NCBI RefSeq assembly: GCF_030463535.1
Contig: NC_132893.1
Location: 20,692,027 to 20,756,026, forward strand
DNA length: 64,000 nt
Direction: 5' to 3'
Source of the DNA: Salminus brasiliensis
Lineage: Eukaryota; Chordata; Actinopteri; Characiformes; Bryconidae
Numbering within the stretch: the stretch's first letter is position 1; every line of letters starts with the position of its first letter. The translations under genes were made by a program, and so were the position numbers. Positions 47,558-58,895 of the stretch are shown here, piece by piece. Below the pieces are notes generated by a model, which had not been told where the DNA came from, did not search any database, and saw only the letters and a list, made by a program, of their open reading frames with translations.

Positions 47558-50500
47558 GTCAGTCATGGGTTTGGCCATCTTTGATTTAGGGTTCTTTGAC
47601 GGGTTCTTTAGCGCTTATTGATGTTCACATTAACATTGACTGGTTCAGGGTTCCTTGTCATTGGTTTATTTTGACATTGACATGTAGCTTTATGGTTTCT
47701 TGACACTGACCTTGATGGGTCATCTTTACTTTGACCTAGACTTAGACAGGATTTCTGATTTCTTTGACTTTGGTTTAGGATTCTTTGACTTTGACATTGA
47801 CCCTAATTTAAGCTTACATGATGTGACCACTGACTGATTTTGGGTTCTTAATCGAGAACAAGATTTGGTCTTAAATGTTACCATAGCTAAGCCCAAGTTC
47901 AAGTTCTACAAAGTCCTCAAGACCCAAAGAAAAATACACTTACCACAACCTCAAGGGGAATAGTCTTAGAATATGTCCAATGCTCCTGATTCTGGCAGCC
48001 TATTTTGCAACTACCTAACCCATGAACCATTTGAATACCTTTGAAAACTAAAACACAGTTTGTTTGTAATCCAGGTGGTATCCAGTGTGCTAAACCTAGC
48101 ATGTTTTCCCTAACGTGTGTACACAGGCGATCCGGCTGGGCTGAGATGATTGTGGTGATCGGCGGTTGCGACAGAAATGGAATTTCTAGGATCTCTTTTG
48201 CCGAGAAACTTGATCCTATCTCAGGAAAGTGGCTCCCTTCAGCCACTCTACCAGGCTACGCCAAATGTGAATTTGCTGTGTGTGAACTTCAGAACGACAT
48301 TTATTTATCAGGTATGAATCTACCAGCTGAGAAGATCCTGTAGCCTGGGTCAATGTGTGCTGTTTCTGTCATCGAGGATGTTTACATTTGAATTCTAGCC
48401 CCAAAAGGTAGTCGAATATGAGACCTAATTGAGGTGTATAATGAAGTGTTGAGGAGCCGACATAGTGTAGGCTTTTAAATTGCAGTAATCATATATGGAA
48501 ACATCCTACATATCAGAATACAAAGGAGGATGGTATGACAAAAGTGGCGTGAGATGACTGTCATTTCTGGTTTCCACTGAAGAGGATGTTTATCTGCATG
48601 TGGATCCAGTGGCGACTGTTTTTTGTTTGTCTTTCCTCAAAGCCTTATCCACAGTGTGGTTTTCAAGAGGAGCTGCTGTAGGTGGTGGCCTGTAATTATC
48701 GCACTTGTGAGTCTGGGAAGGGGGAGCTAAAGTTATAGTACGTGTGCTTTCATGCAGGTGGGCAACTGAATAGCTCAGACGTGTGGCGCTTCATGTCTCC
48801 GTTGAACCAGTGGGTCCGCGTGGGCGGCTTACTGACGGGCAGATGGCGGCACAAGATGGCTTCTCTGCGTGGAAAGGTACGTTGACACAAATGTATCTGT
48901 AGGTGGTAATTGACTTTAGGATGTTGTAATTAATTATAATATACTACAAGCATACTACAGCATATTGTACCTTAATATTTAGGTCTAAATAAAATTCTCA
49001 GGTTGTATCATACTAGTTTGCTTTATTGTTTTTATTATTTACGGTCATGTGAAACATGTGAATTGTCTTATGTTTACATATTTAAACATATTAAGAGATT
49101 GTGATGAAAATTATTTATAAAACATAAATATTAAAAATATTATTTACCTCTGAAAATAGAAGTTAGGACAGTCCCACATTTATTACCACTTAAAATGCCC
49201 TAGCAAGTACAGTCCAAGAGCAGACCACAAGATGTGTACATAAGTATGTAACAATCCTAAAATGTCTTTATGAGACCTTTTAGTTCATGTACATGCATAT
49301 GCCATCAGAAAGAGACTGTGTAATTTTGTGCAAGGACAAGGACAATCAGGACAAAGCTAAGGTTTGCCAGAGAACACCTAGACAAAAGATATCAAGAAGC
49401 ATAGAGGTGGAAATGTCATGGTTTGAGGCTGCTTTGCTGCGGCAGGGTCTGGTAAGCTCTCCTAATAGAATCTACAATGAATTCTTTATTGTCTCAGAGA
49501 TGAACTAAGAAAAATATGAGACCATCTGTCCAAAAACTAAAGCCAAAGCAGAAGTGGACCATGCAACATGACAATGACCCAAAACATTCCAGTAAATCCA
49601 TCAAGGAATGAAACAATAGAAAGAAATAGAGAGTTTGCAAATGGTCAAGTCAAAGCCTGGATAATCCCAGTGAGATGCTGTGTGATTTGAAAACTGTGCA
49701 TGCAAGAACCCCTTTCAATATCACACAGCTCATAGAGGACTGGCAAAAACCTTCTCCTAATCGATGTCAGAGACTGGTAGGTGGTGTTGGGAAACATCTA
49801 ATTAAAATGATTTCAGCCACAGATGGTAATACCAACTATTAGAGCATAGGTCTAGTACCAAATTTATTTATCAACCCATTTCTTCTGTAACTATGTAAAA
49901 AAAAAAAGACAAAGGCTTTGATTGACTGTCCAAATTTTTCCACATTACAATATATAATAAATATGTTATTGATGGCCTATGACGTGTTTGTGTCTCCTCT
50001 GTAGCTGTATGCTGTTGGCGGTTACAATGGGCATCAGAGGCTGAGCAGCGTGGAGTGCTTCAGTGTATTTGAGAATGCCTGGAAGGCCGTAGCTTCTCTG
50101 CTGCTGCCAGTCAGCTCAGCTGCTGTGGTTGGCTGTGCTGGAAAACTTTATGTTATTGGTGGGGCTGTGAGTGAAGAATGCAACACCAACAAGGTGAGAT
50201 TCTCAGGTATATCCTAAAGCTGTGGTCATTAACCCTGGTCCTGGAGATCCAGCTTTTTTGCAGGGTCTAGTTCCAAACATAATCTACTGTACCTGCTCCA
50301 GGTCATTTCTGGCTTTTGAAGTCCTTGATTGGCTGAATCGGGATAATATGTTAGGGTGGGGGTTGGAAATAAACATAAAAATAGCAGAAAAGTAGGGATC
50401 CAGGAGTGGATGTCCAGTAGCCTACACAGCGACTAACATGCCTCAGCCAGTCAGTGTTTGTGGCTTGTCCTGGCTCAAGACATTAGAGAAATGAAAACAA

Positions 50501-53500
50501 GTCATAGCTGTCACCCGAACCTCTTAAGTTCTCAACTTCCAGTGCAGCATCATTCCTTTCTGCATGATTTTAATTGTGGAATCTCCATGATTCAGTTGAT
50601 CAAGGTTCCAATTAATTTTGTCGCAGATGTAGTTAAACATAGTACAACTAGCAGTGGCATGCAGTCGTGGTGGCAGCCTACTTTGCTGTAGGCCATCTTA
50701 AATTGCAGGCATTTAATACAAGAACAGCAGAGATCTTATTACAACAAATCTGCAAAAGTCATGAAGATTCAAGGTTAAACATGAAAAAATGACTTGCATG
50801 GACTCTTAAAAATTAAGGTGCTACAAAGGGTTCTTTGAGTGATGCCATAGAAGAACCAAAGCCCTTTTAATGCCACCTGAGTATCAGGCAAAATCATGAT
50901 AGGCTGTGTAGATGATGTTGTTCATCATCATATTCTATTGAAACTTCAACATGCTTGTCAACTCACCACAGAGGGATTGTGTAAACAGCATACACAGATT
51001 TTTTGAAAGTAAGGCCTAGAAAGCAAGATAGAACAGTCACTCGTTCAAAAAAAAAAAAAAAGTTTTGTCTCTGTTATTGCAGCAGCGTAAAGAAGGCTGT
51101 AAGAAGGGCATTATAATGTGCTATTATAAACCACAAAAAATGAAGATCCATATTGGCTGATAAAGTGGGTCCATGCAGAGATGTGTCTTTTTATCGCAGA
51201 TATATTTTTTGCATCTAATGATTTAGTAATGAACTTGATGGCTTGATGTTATGTGATTTGTGTGCCTTCCTTAAAAACATAGATCTGTTATTCCACTAAA
51301 ATACCAAAAAGAGAAAGTGGTTTTAAAAAGTAGAAATCCGATTATCGCTTGATTCATGTAAACCCAGAGTTTTCCCATTATCTGACTGCCCAAGTGCATG
51401 TAAACATGTTGATTGGATTACTGAAAAAATCAGACTTTCTACAGTTATCAGATTTTTAAGTGCATGTAAACACACTCAGTATTTCTTCCATTTTTTGAAC
51501 ATTCTAAAAAGATGCTCCACACTGTACCACCATGTACAATTCACACTCTAGCGTTTTGAGAAATAATGCTGCCATTAGAATTACACATTTTGGTTGGTGT
51601 GGCCCAATGGACAAACCCATTACCTGCCAGTGAGGTACCACACTCTGTGAGAGACTGGTGTTTGATTCTGGGTCTGGGTCTGAATGGCGGTGCTGCACTA
51701 CATGAATAAGGCAAGACTCCTAACACTACAATAGCACACCTTTGTAATATGAGCAACCTAAGTTGCTCTGGAAGTCAGCTAAATGCCATAAATGTAAAAG
51801 TCTAAAACACTTTTACCAGACAAAACACTAAATCTTGTCTGGAAATAAATAGGCACTCTATTTTTAAGCAGGATTACATATAAATAAACATTCTGGTTGT
51901 AATGTGTTGTCCTATGGAATGGGCCAAATGCCAGGGACATAAACAGCCGTGCAGTCGTACATTGGCAGCATCCTACAAAATTAGGAAGGCCTCAGTGACA
52001 CAATGGCCAACAAGTGCAGTGGTGCTTGAGTGCATTCATACCTTTGATTATAGCTTCAAACGAGAAGGCATCTTTTGTGAGTTATACACTCATGCTATGA
52101 CCTCACGACCTTGGAAAACACAAGCTTGTATTTCCTCATTCCAAGAATAATATGTAAAGGGTTTTTTTTTTCGTTGCCGTTATGTTGAAGGCATCTCAGT
52201 GCCGCAGAAAATAGGCTTCCTCAGAAAAACAGACCTTTCATGTAAGGAATGCATGCAATGGACATTTGCCTGGGCACCTACATATGGGCACCTACATATA
52301 GGCACCGGACACCGATGTACACGCTTTCAAATATTGAAGTGCGAGGTCATGACATACGAGATCACCCAACATAAAAGCACCAGTGGCAAGACACTGTCAA
52401 GTCTGGTACCTAAACAAATACAGTTGTAGGACAGCCAGAGGCAGTTAGCAGCACCTTGCTGGCGTTGAAAGGCGTCATGTGACAGACATGTTTTGAAAAC
52501 AATGCCTCCAGCCATAGCAAATTGGCATGCATGAGTCAACAAGGTGAATAGTTTAAAGGATATCTGTAGATTAATGACTTCGGGCACCACATCAGCTGGA
52601 TGAAACCGGCCGGATTGAGGAAACTTAAACTGATGGGTTGATGTTTACATGCTTACATGTCTCTACAACCTTTGCCAAACTGATCATAAGGTCTCTACTG
52701 CTGTGCAGCAAACTGCTGTAGGGGGATCTACTTTAAATGCAGTGCTATGATATAAGTGTGTGTTTATTAAAGAATTTGATATGTATGCTGCATATATGTG
52801 TGTGTGTGTTTCAGGTGCAGTGTTACGACCCCGTGAAAAACCAGTGGACATACGTGTCGCCCTGTCCGTTCTCTCAGAGATGCATAAATGCTGTGTCTCT
52901 TAATGGCTCTATCTACGTGGCTGGAGGTCTCCTGGATGCTATCTACTGTTACACTCCCAAGAGCGATGCATGGAGCAAAGCGGCAGAGCTGCCCATGAAA
53001 GTGGTATGTGTCAGAGTGCCAGTGAGCAGTGTGATGGTAGTACTGTATACTGCAGTATTTGTGCAGACACGATGTGTCTTGTGTATTATGAGTCTAATCC
53101 AGTACATGGTCAAATAAACTCATTCCCCCATGTGCATTTAAAAGAGCAACAGGGTGAGGGCACTGTGAGTGTTCACTGATTGGTGATGTCCTGCTCTGAA
53201 AACAGGTGGGAAAACAGTCGACCATTCACTCGACTTTGTGCTCTCAGGTATCCTCTAAACGTGTGTGATTTGAGCCTCAGTTAGTTGAAACACGGTTCGT
53301 GCTGTAGCGTTGGAATTTTTCTCCAGTCAGTCATCAGTTTGATCCGACTATCTAATAATATAGTATGTGGTTTTGGAACCTGATTCCAAACATACTTTCG
53401 CACTGTAGTAATCCACTCCTGTTTGTGTGTTTATGTTGTTTCAGGAGAGCTGTGGTCTGACCGTGTGCAACGGGAAGGTGTATGTCGTGGGCGGTCGTGA

Positions 53501-53636
53501 TGAGTTTGCAGCCGCCATCGACCGCACGTGGGCATTTGACTCAAAGAGCGGCCAGGTGACGGAGAAGATGGCGCTGACACGCAGCCTGAGCAACCACGGC
53601 TGTGCCACCATCACGCAACACCTAGACAACAAATAA
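46710..53636 (+). CDS. klhl35: Kelch-like protein 35 (BTB-BACK-Kelch)
   Basis: Six coding exons: 46710-47557, 48127-48311, 48758-48876, 50005-50193, 52815-53003, 53445-53636. All introns are GT-AG and the phases agree, giving 573 residues; human KLHL35 is 583. BTB domain at about 30-140 (FPCHRATLCAGSRYFRSMFT), with LLE at 76-78 in the position of the cullin-3-contacting motif. BACK domain at about 145-265. Six kelch blades follow, each with a GG doublet: VVIGGCDRNG, NDIYLSGGQLN, KLYAVGGYNG, KLYVIGGAV, SIYVAGGLL, KVYVVGGRDE. Predicted to be a substrate receptor for a cullin-3 ubiquitin ligase; I know of no established substrate. Family assignment rests on co-linear similarity to KLHL35 (TDVVL, LRLPLL, EADEL, IVVIGGCDR, RWRHKM, PFSQRC, ESCG). 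Confidence 0.95.
47570..47830 (+). repeat. Degenerate TTTGACATTGAC repeat in klhl35 intron 1
   Basis: TTTGAC, ACATTGAC and GGTTTCTTGAC phrases recur about a dozen times with irregular spacing (for example TTCTTTGACTTTGACATTGA CC at the end). Looks like an old decayed tandem repeat. Confidence 0.6.
48127..48311 (+). CDS. klhl35: klhl35 exon 2: kelch blade 1
   Basis: Follows GTGTGTACACAG. Encodes RRSGWAEMIVVIGGCDRNG and NDIYLS. Donor CAG|GTATGA, leaving one base of a glycine codon. Confidence 0.93.
48758..48876 (+). CDS. klhl35: klhl35 exon 3: kelch blade 2
   Basis: 119 bp after TTTCATGCAG. Encodes GGQLNSSDVWRFMSPLNQWV to GRWRHKMASLRGK. Donor AAG|GTACGT, phase 0. Confidence 0.93.
49270..49870 (+). 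pseudogene. Tc1-like transposase remnant in klhl35 intron 3
   Basis: At 49564-49599 the frame reads QHDNDPKHSSKS, the conserved segment around the second catalytic aspartate of Tc1-like transposases (the aspartate is kept). Upstream are RQKISRSIEV-like residues and downstream PDNPSEMLCDLKT-like residues in another frame. Stops and frameshifts break the gene. It lies in the sense direction of klhl35. Confidence 0.75.
50005..50193 (+). CDS. klhl35: klhl35 exon 4: kelch blade 3 and start of 4
   Basis: 63 codons in phase 0 after CTCCTCTGTAG. Encodes LYAVGGYNGHQRLSSVECF and GKLYVIGGAVSEECNTNK. Donor AAG|GTGAGA. Confidence 0.93.
50215..50405 (+). repeat. Dispersed repeat, CTGGAGATC type
   Basis: AACCCTGGTCCTGGAGATCC at the left and GGGATCCAGGAGTGG at the right. 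Related to 15560-15675. In klhl35 intron 4. Confidence 0.5.
50808..50880. mobile_element. AGAACC-type MITE, one end
   Basis: ACTCTTAAAAATTAAGGTGC TACAAAGGGTTC then GAGTGATGCCATAGAAGAAC C: a well-preserved left end without the right half. In klhl35 intron 4. Confidence 0.6.
50881..51590. other. klhl35 intron 4, unassigned
   Basis: An A-run at 51048-51061. At 51340-51480 the phrase AAGTGCATGTAAACA occurs twice with TTATC(A/T)GA nearby, probably part of an undefined dispersed repeat. Nothing coding. Confidence 0.4.
51591..51800 (+). mobile_element. SINE family A
   Basis: TGGTTGGTGTGGCCCAATGG ACAAACCC head, GTTTGATTCTG as box B, and AAGTTGCTCTGGAAGTCAGC TAAATGCCATAAATGTAAAA G tail. Same family as 421-654, here in the sense direction of klhl35 (intron 4). 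Confidence 0.7.
51801..52814. other. klhl35 intron 4, unassigned
   Basis: Contains a small tandem copy (GGGCACCTACATAT and TGGGCACCTACATATAG) near 52271-52302. Ends in a GT-rich tract and TTTCAG. No exon is hidden here, since exon 4 and exon 5 join in phase. Confidence 0.5.
52815..53003 (+). CDS. klhl35: klhl35 exon 5: end of kelch blade 4 and blade 5
   Basis: 63 codons after GTGTGTTTCAG. Encodes VQCYDPVKNQWTYVSPCPFS, QRCINAVSLNGSIYVAGG and DAWSKAAELPMKV. Donor GTG|GTATGT, phase 0. Confidence 0.93.
53445..53636 (+). CDS. klhl35: klhl35 exon 6: kelch blade 6 and C-terminus
   Basis: 63 codons and TAA after TTGTTTCAG. Encodes ESCGLTVCNGKVYVVGGRDE and ends SNHGCATITQHLDNK. The human protein also ends in a short tail after HGC. 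Confidence 0.95.
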   Translation, partial: ESCGLTVCNGKVYVVGGRDEFAAAIDRTWAFDSKSGQVTEKMALTRSLSNHGCATITQHLDNK

Positions 53637-54437
53637 GGCAGTGTGTTGAACGAAGGGAAACAAGGGAAAAACATGACTGACCGCTTCTTTGCTTTTCTCC
53701 AGTAGTTTTTGGACTTGCTGAGGAGCCAGTGAAACATTGTTAGCTGCTATTGAAAAAATTAATGTGACTTCATCGTCACTGTCATGCAAAAACCTTGTAT
53801 CTTGAAAATGGCGACTTTACAGGACAAAAAACATTCTTAAATTTCAATGGAAGAAGGAAAAAGACATTGCGAAAGTCTGATACAATGTAAAGAACCACTG
53901 CCAGATTCACATAATGGCAAAAATGGAAGATTCAAGGTTTTTGTGTGGCAGCAACGATCTGCTGAGCGACAGCAACTAAATGCTTTGTAATGTAATCCTT
54001 ACAAAGATACATAATCCAGGGTTTTCTGTCATATATGAACATACTGTGAAAAACAAACTGTGACTTTAAGAGAGAGGTAGAGAAAGAAAGAGAGAGAGAG
54101 GTAAAGAGAGAAAGAGAGAGAGAGAGAGATTGCACTTCAGTAATAAATATAGAGCATGTAAAATTCTGGTGTAGTACACAAAGCTTCTCAAGAAACATGG
54201 GCTAATATTCCTTCTCAAGAACTTTCATGCTTCTTAAGAACTGTGTATTGCACCACTTATATTCCAAGTTCTTGTGTTTTTAATATCTGTATACGTGTAG
54301 TTGTTCTCAGCATTAGAAGCTTTTTGACTGTAAAAACACTAAAATGTGAAAAAAATTACAATAAACACAAATCCAGTAACCAGCGGTTACAATGTGTTAT
54401 TTGTCAGTAAAGTTATTGCTGTGTTAAAAAGAATAAA
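53637..54437 (+). terminator. klhl35: klhl35 3' UTR with candidate poly(A) signals
   Basis: AATAAA hexamers at 54360-54365 and 54432-54437 are the first good candidates after the stop. A (GA)n microsatellite lies at 54062-54130. The UTR would be about 0.75-0.85 kb. Confidence 0.5.
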
Positions 54438-54469
54438 TTTGTATTAGTTTAGTGCTGTCATTGTTTTAC

Positions 54470-54905
54470 AGCCAATCAAAAACCTAATCCTTGCCCTCAT
54501 CCTGGACCTAACCTTAATCTCAGCCCAAACCCTAATCCTAACCTCAACCGAAAACTTAATTCTTACTTTAGCCTCAACCCAAAATCTAATCCTAGCCTTA
54601 ATCCTGGCCCTAATTCTAACCCTAACCTCAATCGAAAAACATAATCCTAACCATCATCCTGGCCCTAACCCTTACCTTAACCCAAACCTTAATCCTAACC
54701 TTAACTTCAGTCCCAACTCTAATCCTAGCCATCGTCCTGCCCCTAATCCTAACCGTAGCCCAAACCTAATCATAACCACCATCCTGGCCTTAACCCTAAC
54801 CCTAACCCTCATCCTGGCCCTAATTCTAACCTTAACCTCAACCAAAAAGTAACATTAACCGTAATGTTAACCATCCAAAACCTAATCCTAACCCTCACTC
54901 TGGCT
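54470..54905 (-). repeat. CCTAA-like degenerate minisatellite
   Basis: Repeated CCTAATCCTAACC, CATCCTGGCCCTAACCC and CTCAACCGAAAA phrases. Reverse complemented it is the same kind of sequence as the array at 14288-14625 (GGTTAGGATTGGG and CCAGGATGAGGG). Degenerate, with no fixed period by eye. Confidence 0.8.
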
Positions 54906-54929
54906 CTTTAATCTAACATCAACTGAACT

Positions 54930-55080
54930 GGCCATGCCTAAGTGCTCCTTGCTGTGAGTGAATGGGTATGTGTGGTACCTTGCGATGGACTGGCGCCCTG
55001 TACAGGGGGGTTTTCCTGTCTCAGTGACTCTGGGTAGGCTCTGGACCCACTGTGACCAGACCAGGAATAAGCCAATAAGA
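54930..55080 (-). repeat. Dispersed fish repeat, partial
   Basis: CTTGCGATGGACTGGCGCCC TGTACAGG and GGTAGGCTCTGGACCCACTG TGACCAGACCAGGAATAAG match the common repeat also seen, in the opposite orientation, at 33330-33605. Confidence 0.5.
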
Positions 55081-55149
55081 AGAAACATGAATGACAAATA
55101 TTAAGTCAAGTCTTGAACACTTGAGGAAGTAGGCGTATCATTGTCATCG

Positions 55150-55440
55150 TCTACGCATCAAGAGACACCTTCCTGAATGTAAATACAGAGGGTTTACTTT
55201 ATGATGCAAACCACTGCTAACACTCAAGAACAGAAAGGTCAGATTAGACTGATAGAAGCATCTACAACACCTGCTCAGTCCTGGAAGAAGATAACTAACT
55301 AAGATTAACCTGAGGATAGAGAACGAAAGGAAAGGTTCATGATCTGAAGCAACACTACACCATCTGTCTAACATGGTGGAGGCATTGTTTTTGTATGGGC
55401 ATGTATAGCTGTCAGTGGATGCTTGATTGGAGAACAATCA
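55150..55440 (+). pseudogene. Possible Tc1-like transposase remnant
   Basis: GGTTCATGATCTGAAGCAAC ACTACACCATCTGTCTAACA and TGGTGGAGGCATTGTTTTTG TATGGGCATGTATAGCTG resemble the region of Tc1-like transposases that encodes a G-G-G-S-x-M-x-W-G motif. Broken by stops. Less certain than the other Tc1 remnants. Confidence 0.4.
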
Positions 55441-57350
55441 CTTAATTAAGAGACAGCCCCTACAGTCTTTCAGCTGCTCTTTTGCCAGACATTGCTATGT
55501 CATGGGTTCAGTTTAGCCACGATAAAGATCAGGGAGATCATTAAGCACTGAGACTCGTCATGACACATATGGCCTGTAGAAAGAACAAAGCCATCTTATT
55601 AGGTATGGTTCAACTTTAGTAAAAGCTTAGAATTTCAAGAGAAATTACAAACTGTGATTATATGTGCACTCATTAGCACCCCATATCTTATAGCTCCACC
55701 TTGATGGCTCAGTCTCAGTTAGAAACTGTAGCCCATCTGTTACCATGGGTGGTAGTGTACCATACTTGTCCTACACCATACATGCTAAGAAAAGTGTATT
55801 TTATTTGGAAAGTAATTTAGTCAAATGTAAAATTTGGCTTCAGACAGCTTAACAAAATGCATTTTTTATAACTTCCAGTGATTAGCACCTTATGTACATT
55901 TAACTTAAACTTGTTCAACAAAGCTTTTTAGGGCAACAGCTTGCCTCTGTTGTGGGTTGCATTAACAAATATACACTAACCCTCAAAAATGAAGCTATGT
56001 AATCTTAAATGTAAACACATTTTGATTTATTTTTTCTTTAAAGTACACTTACAGTGTAGTTTAATCTTACAAAGAAGAAGTGACCCCGACTTGTGCTGGA
56101 AGTCCAACGCAGACACTGTACCACACCAGTGCCAGATGCACTATTTTTCTCAGGTGTGTCATTGCTGGGGCACAGGGGCATGAACCAGTGAACTGTGCCC
56201 ACTAAAATAACAGCAGGAAAAAATCACTACAGGCACTACATTTCCCATAATGCCCCAGCATCCCCTAAAGCAAAGCCTTTAATTAAACCAGCAATGGCAT
56301 CAGTTAGGTTAGCATAAGCTTTATCCATGCTAGCTAATAAAAAGGGGCTTTGATGACAAGTCTACAAAAAGAGCGTTGTGATATAGCAGACATAACAATA
56401 AAAAATGTTTAAAAATACATTAAAAAACATTTAAAAAGCTAGTGTTATCAAGGTACCATTAATTGAAAGTACAAAATCACAGTTTCACGTGTAGTTTTAT
56501 GCCGCAAAGGAAATATTAATAATAACATTATTAACATATTATTGTTAATATTATTATTAGCAGTAGTGGTAATATTATTAGGCAACCAGAGGGGTACCAC
56601 TGTACTTTATGTCCCAGTACAAGTAGTCTAAAACGCCCCTGACAATTCCCTTGCCATGCTATGCTCATTTGTGTCATTTTCTTTAAAAAGCTCTTCATGT
56701 AACAGGCTGGGTCTTTATAAGGGACAACACAAAACATGCAGAGTATAGCATCACCAGGGCTGACAGAGAGGCTAGTTTGTTATATATACCAAATATATAA
56801 CTATATATATAGACAGACACACACACACATACATGTAATGGTCTGAATGAAGTGTGTTCAAATCAGCATCTTTTGTTGTTATTTATAGTTGTTGCGTACT
56901 GTACTGGAACTTGGAATAGCGAGGCATTAGAGCCGTCTTAAACTCCTGGGATTATACTGTGATGACTGAGGGCTGAGAAATTCCTGATCTGTCAGCAGTC
57001 ACCCACTGGAAAGCTTAAGTACTCAAGAAACCCAGCATGGACAGCGCCAGTACAGATATTGACGAAGCATGGATCTGATGAACTTCCCTTCCTGGCTATA
57101 AGACGTTGAATGGATCTTGATAATCTAAAGTCAGTCACCACTCACAGCTAACAAATCTGAAGGACCTATAAAGATGCTTTCTCTCTGCAGAGCTCTGTCT
57201 GCTAAACCCAGCAGCATGAGTCAAGCCATTTCCACTGGTGGCTATCATAGACCCTAAACATCTCTATAGTGAAATAATTCTTAGTTACTAATTAATTAGT
57301 TAATTAACAATTGGTTACTTATTAATTAAGTTACTAATTGACCTAATTAA
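55441..57350. other. Intergenic, no gene seen
   Basis: AT-rich. A short AT/AC tract at 56785-56835. No coding exon. A small run of TTA/ATT repeats lies near 56515-56580. Confidence 0.5.
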
Positions 57351-57387
57351 AACAAACAAACAAACAAACAAACAAACAAACAAACAA
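57351..57387 (+). repeat. (AAAC)n microsatellite
   Basis: About nine AAAC units, preceded by TTACTAATTAATTAGTTAAT-type palindromic sequence. Confidence 0.9.
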
Positions 57388-57576
57388 AAATAAAAAAGTG
57401 GCTCTGTTCAGGCTACTGGACGTAGCATGGAATAACTGGCTGTTTTAGGAAAACTGTTTTGTTTGCTTGTTGGGTGTCATTTTAAAAAAAAAATTATTTA
57501 TTATTTATGTTTTTATATTTTTAATAAATGTTATGCAGACATTAGCCCTCTTATGTGTAGTCTGGAGCAGGTGTAA

Positions 57577-57957
57577 ATCTTTTTTTCTTCCATTTTCTCC
57601 AATTACCCAACCCGTACATACTCGACCCCCCCCCATCACACACAATGCCCTCACTAATGGGCAGACCAATACACGCCCCTCCAATGCGTGTGCAGTCCAG
57701 CATCACAATTTTCAAACGGCCGCTCATGCAACATCACCGGGCAACCAACGCACCTGCCCACAGACACACCGGCCCAGCCCAGCACCACAGTGAAGCGATG
57801 TGTGGAGAAAGCACCATCTAATCACCCTGGAGAGAGCAAGGTCAATTGTGCTCTCTTGGGGCCTCGGCTGCCGATGGCTAGCAGCACGACCAGGATTCGA
57901 ACCAGTGATCCTCTGATCATAGTGATAGCGCCTTAGTCTGCTGGACCACTCGGGCCC
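57577..57957 (-). mobile_element. SINE family B, best copy
   Basis: On the minus strand it starts GCCCGAGTGGTCCAGCAGAC TAAGG (box A at 57931-57949), followed by box B GGTTCGAATCC at 57893-57903. The body has GAGAGCACAATTGACCTTGC TCTCTCC and the tail GGTTGGGTAATTGGAGAAAA TGG. Both promoter boxes are intact. Length is about 380 bp. Other copies: 11033-11255, 31063-31250, 59860-60185 and 62376-62735. Confidence 0.8.
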
Positions 57958-58629
57958 GAGGTTCATACCTACAAACATTTGGAGACTAGGAACACACAGT
58001 GAAAGTCAAGAGGCCCGTTGACTTTTTGGAATGAGGTTACAGGTCAGGTATCCTTCTGATGACCCGTCCATGCAGACTTGCATGATTGTGCACCAAAGCT
58101 GCACAGTAGAATGGTGCACCCTCATTCCTGCGTCAAACAAGGAAAAACATCCACATCTTTGTCAGTGGCACAGAGATTGGAAAACCCTGAAGTATTCCTT
58201 TGAGGAAAGGTTCCAAGTTGTTAAACATGATAGAAAGCTGTGCACTCAAGTTCCACAGAAAGTCCTTCGGAATGTAGACAGGACTAGACTTGATCTTCTC
58301 TAGCAAAACAGATCTGGCATTCCTCCAGGTCAAAATATGTGGCTAGATAATTGCATTGATGCTGCAGATGCAATCCACACCGGGTCATTTAGCTCATTAC
58401 ATGTCACGTATCTTCATCCTTCCAAAGAAATTCTCCAGTGAAGCGCAAAGAGCATTGAGGAAATCCAAAATGGCAACCAGTCCAGCCAGACTTAGGAGAT
58501 TTTTTCAGTGGAAGAGGAAATCAGTGCAAATATTTTCCATACTTTATGACATTGGTAACATATTTTAGCGACAAGACAAAGAGATGATTTGTGGACAAAA
58601 CAGTCATATCAGAATATTATGACCCCCTC
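57958..58629. other. Intergenic, no gene seen
   Basis: Open frames on both strands at 58031-58333 overlap and show no recognisable domain. May be a decayed transposon, but I cannot place it. Confidence 0.4.
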
Positions 58630-58895
58630 CCCCGGCTTGGCATGAACACGGCCCATTGTATCAGCTCCACCGCCTGTCGTCCACCTGTTTCTCTGCAAAC
58701 TTTGTCGGCCTCCTTTTGACCCTGTTCTTTAATGGTCCACCACAGAAAATGGAATATTTGGATGGAGGGTCATTCTCAGCACTGCAGTGACACGGAGATG
58801 GTGGTGGCGTGTTAGTAGTGTAGGTAGTGCTGATAAGAGTGGATCAGACACAGCAGTGCCACTCACTGTCCACTTCATCAGACACCCCTACCTAG
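58630..58895 (+). repeat. Dispersed repeat, TCAGCACTGCAGTGACAC type
   Basis: TCTCAGCACTGCAGTGACAC GGAGATGGTGGTGGCGTGTT AGTAGTGTAGG, then GAGTGGATCAGACACAGCAG TGCC and GTCCACTTCATCAGACACCC CTACCTAGTTGG. I recall this repeat from characin and catfish genomes; class unknown to me. Confidence 0.6.

Noticed and set aside
57893-57949. tRNA gene with intact A and B boxes
   Set aside because: It is the head of SINE family B; the body and tail follow directly and no cloverleaf with an acceptor stem is seen.
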